This document shows positions 5,390-10,207 of a stretch of 10,207 nt of DNA, one piece after another. A model generated the notes under the pieces. That model was not told the DNA's origin. It saw only the letters and a list, made by a program, of their open reading frames with translations, and did not search any database. Position 1 is the first letter of the stretch. Each line of letters opens with the position of its first letter. The stretch is from RGIG4103 sp045644605 (GTDB lineage: Bacteria; Bacillota; Clostridia; RUG12999). The stretch covers positions 1 through 10,207 of the forward strand of contig JAZRHB010000096.1 of assembly GCA_045644605.1 (NCBI GenBank). The letters run 5' to 3'. A program made the position numbers and the translations under genes.

Positions 5390-7396
5390 TTGGATAAAAT
5401 CAAAAACCGAATATTTGAGTTGCGTACGGAAATTGAATATCACAATAACAGGTATTATAACGAAGATAATCCGGAAATTTCCGATTTTGAATACGATATG
5501 CTTCTTCGTGAACTCGAACAGCTTGAAAAGCAGTTTCCGCAGTTTGATGATCCTGCTTCTCCCACACATCACGTGGGCGGAGTAAGAAATACTGTATTTT
5601 CTTCTGTTGAACATAAAGTTGCTATGCAAAGCCTGAGTGACGTATTTTCAAAAGAAGAGCTTGTGGAGTTTATAAAAAAACTGCAGGAAAAATACGGACA
5701 AGATTTAAAGTTTTCTGTTGAGCCGAAAATTGATGGACTTTCCGTTTCTCTTGAATACAGTAACGGAGTGCTTGTTCGTGGTTCTACACGAGGCGACGGC
5801 ACAACAGGCGAAGATGTTACAGAGAACTTAAAAACCGTAGATGGAGTTCCTCATTTTATTAAAAATGCCCCCGAATTTCTTGAGGTTCGTGGTGAGGTTT
5901 ATATGCCGGGCGAAAGCTTTAACCGGCTTAATGCACGTCAGGAAGCTGAGGGAAAACCCAAGTTTGCAAATCCAAGAAATGCTGCAGCCGGCTCACTTCG
6001 TCAGCTTGACTCTGCAATTACAGCTGGCAGAGGATTAAGCATATACGTGTTTAACATACAGCAGGTTGTTGGTCGAGAGGTTAAATCTCATACAGAAGGT
6101 CTTAACTATCTCAAATCCTGTGGGTTTAATATTGTTCCCGATATTAAAGTTATTTCGGGAGCAGAGGCGGTATTTAACCATATTACACAGATAGGCGAAA
6201 ACAGAGAAAAATATCCATATTCCATTGACGGAAGCGTTGTTAAGGTAGATAACCTTGATTTGCGTCAGGAAATAGGTGTAACAAGTAAATTTCCAAGATG
6301 GGCGGTTGCATATAAGTTTCCGGCAGAAGAAAAAGAGACAACAGTTGAAGATATATATGTACAAGTTGGAAGAACAGGTGCAATCACACCTAACGCACTT
6401 CTGACACCTGTAAGAATTGCCGGAAGTACGGTAAGCAGAGCTGTGCTCCATAACATTGACAATGTAAGAGAAAAAGATATACGAATAGGCGACAGAGTAA
6501 TTGTGCGTAAAGCGGGAGATATAATTCCTGAAATTGTAAGAAGTATTCCTGAAAAACGTAACGGTACGGAAATAGTATTTGAAATGCCGAAAGAGTGCCC
6601 CGAATGTGGTGCGCCTGTTGTGCGCGAGGGAAGCGAAGCGGCGGCAAGGTGTACAGGGGATAACTGTCCTGCGCAGAAGCTGCGTAATATTGAGCATTTT
6701 GCAAGCAGAGATGCAATGAACATTGAGGGTCTTGGACCTGCAGTTATAGAGCAATTATCGGACAATAATCTTCTATTTGATGTTGCTGATTTGTATACTC
6801 TTTCAAAAGAGGATATTGCCGGACTTGAACGTCTTGGTGATAAATCGGCACACAACCTTATAAATGCTATTGAAAATTCCAAACAAAACGGACTTTCAAA
6901 GCTTTTGTTTGGGCTTGGAATAAGACATATTGGCGCAAGGGCAGCAAAACTTATTGCAAAGCATTTTGCTGATATAGACAAGCTTATTGAGGCCGACAAA
7001 GAAGAAATTTCTTCAATACCTGATATTGGAGAAAAAATGGCACTTAGTATAAAAGAATATTTTTCAAATGAAGAAAATATCGCTCTTGTGAAAAGACTTA
7101 AAGAAAGCGGAGTTAAAACCACTGAGGATGTTCAAATAAACGAAAATCTTTTATTTGACGGACTTACTTTTGTTCTTACAGGTAACCTTGAGGGGTATTC
7201 ACGTAATGAAGCAAAAGAGATTATTGAAAATCTTGGTGGTAAGGCGTCCGGCAGTGTGTCTGCAAAAACAGATTATGTTCTTGCAGGTGAAAAAGCCGGC
7301 AGTAAGCTTACCAAAGCCAAAGAGCTTGGAATTAAGATAATTACCGAAGATGAATTTAATGAAATGATCGGGGGAAATACAAATGAAAATAACTGA
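5390..7396 (+). CDS. ligA: NAD+-dependent DNA ligase LigA
   Basis: LigA seals 3'-OH/5'-phosphate nicks in DNA during replication and repair, using NAD+ as AMP donor. At 668 residues it is full length. Domains in order: Ia NAD-binding cap (about 1-65, with YHNNRYYNEDNPEISD and YDMLLREL), adenylation domain (about 66-315) with the active-site Lys113 in KIDG and the RGDGTTGEDVT and NPRNAAAGSLRQLD motifs, OB-fold (about 318-398), zinc finger with Cys403, Cys406, Cys421 and Cys426, helix-hairpin-helix region (about 435-580) and a C-terminal BRCT domain (about 587-660). The start is TTG at 5390: GGAGGAG (5378-5384) is well placed 5-7 bases before it, the family begins at this residue, and no in-frame ATG fits. 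The stop overlaps gatC by 14 bases. A probable terminator lies just upstream, and I see no clear promoter between it and the start. Confidence 0.97.
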   Translation: MDKIKNRIFELRTEIEYHNNRYYNEDNPEISDFEYDMLLRELEQLEKQFPQFDDPASPTHHVGGVRNTVFSSVEHKVAMQSLSDVFSKEELVEFIKKLQEKYGQDLKFSVEPKIDGLSVSLEYSNGVLVRGSTRGDGTTGEDVTENLKTVDGVPHFIKNAPEFLEVRGEVYMPGESFNRLNARQEAEGKPKFANPRNAAAGSLRQLDSAITAGRGLSIYVFNIQQVVGREVKSHTEGLNYLKSCGFNIVPDIKVISGAEAVFNHITQIGENREKYPYSIDGSVVKVDNLDLRQEIGVTSKFPRWAVAYKFPAEEKETTVEDIYVQVGRTGAITPNALLTPVRIAGSTVSRAVLHNIDNVREKDIRIGDRVIVRKAGDIIPEIVRSIPEKRNGTEIVFEMPKECPECGAPVVREGSEAAARCTGDNCPAQKLRNIEHFASRDAMNIEGLGPAVIEQLSDNNLLFDVADLYTLSKEDIAGLERLGDKSAHNLINAIENSKQNGLSKLLFGLGIRHIGARAAKLIAKHFADIDKLIEADKEEISSIPDIGEKMALSIKEYFSNEENIALVKRLKESGVKTTEDVQINENLLFDGLTFVLTGNLEGYSRNEAKEIIENLGGKASGSVSAKTDYVLAGEKAGSKLTKAKELGIKIITEDEFNEMIGGNTNENN

Positions 7397-7670
7397 AAAA
7401 GAAGTTGAATACGTAGCAAAGCTTGCAAGACTTTACGTATCCGATGAAGAGAAAGCAAAGCTTACAAAAGATATGTCTGCAATAATTGAATTTGCAGATA
7501 CCCTTTCTAAAATTAATACAGAAGGCGTTGCTCCTGCGGCCCATTCAATTCCGGTGCAGAATGTTTTCAGAGAAGATACGGTTAAAGATTCTTATAAACG
7601 TGATGATATTCTGAAAAATGCACCCGAAAAAGAAGCAGGATGCTTTAGTGTGCCAAAGGTTGTTGAATAG
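7383..7670 (+). CDS. gatC: Aspartyl/glutamyl-tRNA amidotransferase subunit C
   Basis: GatC is the small, non-catalytic subunit that wraps around GatA and stabilises its complex with GatB. The 95 residues are the usual length. Recognisable parts are the N-terminal KEVEYVAKLARLYVSDEE helix region and the C-terminal NVFREDTVK (60-68), ILKNAPEKE and GCFSVPKVVE segments. The ATG lies 14 bases inside the ligA gene in another frame, with GGGGG (7370-7374) 8 bases upstream as a modest ribosome binding site; translation is probably coupled to ligA. The gatA ribosome binding site overlaps its TAG stop. Confidence 0.95.
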   Translation: MKITEKEVEYVAKLARLYVSDEEKAKLTKDMSAIIEFADTLSKINTEGVAPAAHSIPVQNVFREDTVKDSYKRDDILKNAPEKEAGCFSVPKVVE

Positions 7671-7681
7671 GAGGGGTAAAA

Positions 7682-9130
7682 ATGAGTATTGAAAAGCTTA
7701 CGGCTCTTGAAATAGCCGCAAAAATTAAAAATAAAGAAGTTTCGGCAACTGAAGTTACAAAGCATATGCTTTCTCAGGCAATAAAAGCAAAAGACGAAAC
7801 AGGTGCTTATATTACTGTAACGGAAGAATTTGCCATTAAACAGGCAAAAGCAGTTGATGAAAAGATTGCAGAAGGGGAAGACTTAGGTCCTCTTGCGGGT
7901 GTTCCGTTTGCAATTAAAGATAATATCTGTACAAAAGATATTCTTACAACCTGCGCATCAAAAATGCTTTATAATTTCGAACCTCCGTATGATGCTTTTG
8001 TAACAAAAAGACTTGCAGATAGCGGTTGCGTACTTATAGGAAAAACAAATATGGACGAGTTTGCAATGGGCTCATCCAATGAAACATCATATTTTGGCGA
8101 GGTTAAAAATCCGCATAATCACGATTGTGTTCCCGGTGGTTCGAGCGGCGGTAGTGCGGCAGCTGTTGCGGCTAATAGTGCATATTTCACGCTTGGCAGT
8201 GATACGGGCGGAAGCATTCGTCTTCCGGCATCGTTCTGCGGTGTAACAGGAATTAAACCAACTTACGGTATGGTAAGCCGTTTCGGACTTGTTGCGTTTG
8301 CATCATCACTTGACCAGATTGGTCCTATTGCAAAGGATGCGGCTGACTGTGCGGCAGTAATGAACATAATCTCTGCTTATGATAATATGGATTCAACCTG
8401 TCTTGATGTTGAAAGACCTGATTATATGAAATCTCTTGAAAATAACATAAAAGGGCTTAAAATTGCCGTACCGAAAGAATATTTTAACGGTGCTGATGAG
8501 GATGTTAAAGATGCAATTAATGCATCACTCAAACAGCTTGAAGAAATGGGCGCTATAATTGAAGAAGTATCTCTTCCTGTAACAGATTATGCGCTTGCGG
8601 CATACTATATCATTTCTTCTGCGGAAGCAAGCTCAAACCTTGCACGTTATGATGGCGTTAAATACGGATACCGTGCAGAAAACTTTGATAATCTTTCTGA
8701 TATGTATTTTAAAACACGTTGCGAAGGATTCGGTGATGAAGTTAAAAGACGTATTATGCTTGGAACATATGCACTTTCATCCGGTTATTATGATGCATAT
8801 TATAAAAAAGCACAGCAGGTACGTAGTCTTATTAAAGATGAATTTGCAAAAATATTTGCAAAATATGACGTGATAGCAAGTCCGGTATATCCGACAGTTG
8901 CATTCAAACGAGGCGAAAAAACATCGGATCCGGTTAAAATGTATACGGGTGATATTTGTACAGTATCGGCAAATATTGCCGGAATTCCGGGTATTTCCGT
9001 GCCGTGTGGATTTGGCAAAGATAACATGCCTGTTGGTCTTCAGCTCATGGCAAATGCATTTAAAGAAGATGTTCTTCTTAAAACAGCATTTGCATATCAG
9101 CAGGTTACAGATTTTCATAAAGGTATATAA
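7682..9130 (+). CDS. gatA: Aspartyl/glutamyl-tRNA amidotransferase subunit A (glutaminase)
   Basis: GatA hydrolyses glutamine and passes the ammonia to GatB for amidation of Glu-tRNA(Gln) or Asp-tRNA(Asn). It is 482 residues, normal for the family. The amidase-signature catalytic triad is complete and at the same numbers as in the S. aureus enzyme: Lys79 (PFAIKDN), cis-Ser154 in GGSSGGSAAAVAA (152-164) and Ser178 in DTGGSIRLPA. Other family motifs include GKTNMDEFAMGSSNE (120-134), CGVTGIKPTYG (186-196) and the C-terminal GIPGISVPCG. AGGAGG (7669-7674) lies 7 bases before the ATG and covers the gatC stop. The gatB start is 13 bases beyond the stop. The whole gene reads without interruption and its base composition matches ligA and gatB. 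Confidence 0.97.
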   Translation: MSIEKLTALEIAAKIKNKEVSATEVTKHMLSQAIKAKDETGAYITVTEEFAIKQAKAVDEKIAEGEDLGPLAGVPFAIKDNICTKDILTTCASKMLYNFEPPYDAFVTKRLADSGCVLIGKTNMDEFAMGSSNETSYFGEVKNPHNHDCVPGGSSGGSAAAVAANSAYFTLGSDTGGSIRLPASFCGVTGIKPTYGMVSRFGLVAFASSLDQIGPIAKDAADCAAVMNIISAYDNMDSTCLDVERPDYMKSLENNIKGLKIAVPKEYFNGADEDVKDAINASLKQLEEMGAIIEEVSLPVTDYALAAYYIISSAEASSNLARYDGVKYGYRAENFDNLSDMYFKTRCEGFGDEVKRRIMLGTYALSSGYYDAYYKKAQQVRSLIKDEFAKIFAKYDVIASPVYPTVAFKRGEKTSDPVKMYTGDICTVSANIAGIPGISVPCGFGKDNMPVGLQLMANAFKEDVLLKTAFAYQQVTDFHKGI

Positions 9131-9143
9131 GGAGGGGTGACAA

Positions 9144-10207
9144 ATGAATTATGAAGCAGTAATAGGTATTGAAGTCCATGCAGAACTTTCAACCGATACA
9201 AAAATATATTGCAGTTGTGCAAATAAATTTGGCGGCGAGATTAATACACATTGTTGCCCGATTTGTACAGGTATGCCGGGAACACTTCCGGTACTTAACG
9301 GCAAGGTTGTTGACTATGCAATTAAAGCAGGTCTTGCAATGAATTGCGATATAAATAAAAACAGTAAACAGGACAGAAAAAATTATTTTTATCCTGACCT
9401 TCCGAAAGCATATCAGATTTCGCAGTTTGATTTGCCGCTTTGTAAAGACGGTTATATTGACATTACCGTTGATGGTGAAAAGAAAAGAATTGGCGTAACA
9501 AGAATTCATATTGAAGAAGATGCCGGAAAGCTTATGCACGATGTAACTCCGGATTCTTCACTTATTGACTATAACCGCTGTGGTGTACCGCTTATTGAAA
9601 TAGTTTCCGAACCCGATATGAGAAGCGCAAGAGAAGCGGAAGAATATTTGAATACTTTAAAAGCAATACTACAGTATATAAATGTTTCTGACTGTAAGAT
9701 GCAGGAAGGGTCACTTCGTTGTGACGTAAACGTATCCGTAAGACCTGTAGGTCAGAAAGAATACGGCGTGCGTTCCGAAATGAAAAACGTAAGTACATTC
9801 AGCGGTGTTCTTCGTGGTATTGATTATGAAATAAACCGACATATCGAAATTCTTGAAGCAGGCGGCACAATTGAACAGGAAACACGCCGTTGGGACGACG
9901 GAAAAGGAATCAGCGTATCACTTCGTAGCAAAGAAGATGCGCACGATTACAGATATTTCCCCGAACCGGACCTTATGCCGATTGTAATTGCGGACGAAAA
10001 AATTGAAAAGCTTAAGAATGAGCTTCCTGAACTTCCGCACATCAAACGTGACAGATATGTAGAACAGTACGGACTTCCGGAATATGATGCAACGCAGCTT
10101 ACAACCCTTAAATCCACTGCTGATTTTTTTGAATCTGTTATAGCAGAAGGTGCAGCTCCGAAAGCAGCATCAAACTGGATTATGGGCGATATCTGGCGTA
10201 TTATGAA
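9144..10207 (+). CDS. gatB: Aspartyl/glutamyl-tRNA amidotransferase subunit B (cut by right edge)
   Basis: GatB binds the misacylated tRNA, activates the Glu or Asp side chain with ATP and completes the amide using ammonia from GatA. About 354 codons are present; the full protein is usually near 475 residues, so most of the catalytic cradle is here and the C-terminal YqeY-like tail is missing. Visible motifs are VIGIEVHAEL (6-15), a Cys-rich segment (Cys23, Cys25, Cys37, Cys38, Cys41) fitting the family's zinc site, GMPGTLPVLN (43-52), RKNYFYPDLPKAYQISQ, IHIEEDAGK, GVPLIEIVSEPDM, MQEGSLRCDVNVS, EMKNVSTF, TRRWDD and DYRYFPEPDL. The ATG at 9144 follows GGAGGGG (9131-9137) by 6 bases. It is the third gat gene in the usual C-A-B order. 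Whether Gln, Asn or both are made this way depends on synthetase genes outside the window. Confidence 0.97.
   Translation, partial: MNYEAVIGIEVHAELSTDTKIYCSCANKFGGEINTHCCPICTGMPGTLPVLNGKVVDYAIKAGLAMNCDINKNSKQDRKNYFYPDLPKAYQISQFDLPLCKDGYIDITVDGEKKRIGVTRIHIEEDAGKLMHDVTPDSSLIDYNRCGVPLIEIVSEPDMRSAREAEEYLNTLKAILQYINVSDCKMQEGSLRCDVNVSVRPVGQKEYGVRSEMKNVSTFSGVLRGIDYEINRHIEILEAGGTIEQETRRWDDGKGISVSLRSKEDAHDYRYFPEPDLMPIVIADEKIEKLKNELPELPHIKRDRYVEQYGLPEYDATQLTTLKSTADFFESVIAEGAAPKAASNWIMGDIWRIM

Noticed and set aside
6265..7122. A 285-codon open frame on the minus strand inside ligA.
   Set aside because: It is antisense to a complete, motif-confirmed ligA, has serine/leucine-rich shadow composition and no ribosome binding site context.

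Overview
The window looks like chromosomal core DNA from a low-GC, Gram-positive, probably anaerobic member of the Clostridia. Strong GGAGG-type ribosome binding sites precede most genes. The gene order ligA-gatC-gatA-gatB, the TagA-type wall glycosyltransferase, the flavin-dependent thymidylate synthase, the UPF0237/UPF0210 gene pair and the DUF1858 redox-disulfide protein all fit that group. The genus cannot be fixed from the sequence alone. I see no phage, insertion sequence, CRISPR array, rRNA or tRNA. Coding density is high and no gene-free stretch exceeds about 150 bases.

Layout. (1) Positions 1-946, minus strand: a TagA/WecG-family glycosyltransferase, then thyX, which runs off the left edge. 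The two are joined by an ATGA stop/start overlap. (2) Positions 979-1044: back-to-back sigma-A-like promoters whose -35 boxes are only 8 bp apart. (3) Positions 1075-2705, plus strand: a two-gene operon of a small ACT-domain protein (UPF0237) and a PFL-like UPF0210/DUF711 protein, ending at a perfect hairpin terminator (2711-2736). (4) Positions 2735-3712, minus strand: an unrecognised 248-residue protein in unusually AT-rich DNA, followed by a 50-residue acidic/lysine-rich protein whose stop codon lies in the shared terminator. (5) Positions 3857-5301, plus strand: a DUF1858 CxxC protein, then a membrane-anchored PDZ/S41 carboxyl-terminal processing protease, ending at a probable terminator. 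(6) Positions 5390-10207, plus strand: ligA (TTG start), gatC, gatA and gatB (cut by the right edge), tightly packed and probably one transcript.

How the genes work together. GatCAB converts misacylated Glu-tRNA(Gln) and/or Asp-tRNA(Asn) to the correct amidated forms, so this organism probably lacks GlnRS and/or AsnRS. LigA seals nicks in DNA, and ThyX supplies dTMP. The TagA-like enzyme probably adds a ManNAc-type sugar to an undecaprenyl-linked wall or surface polymer precursor, and the S41 protease acts at the outer face of the membrane. The parts of unknown function are the ACT/UPF0210 pair and the 248-residue plus 50-residue pair. I found no clear case for a wholly new multi-gene system; those two pairs are the best leads.
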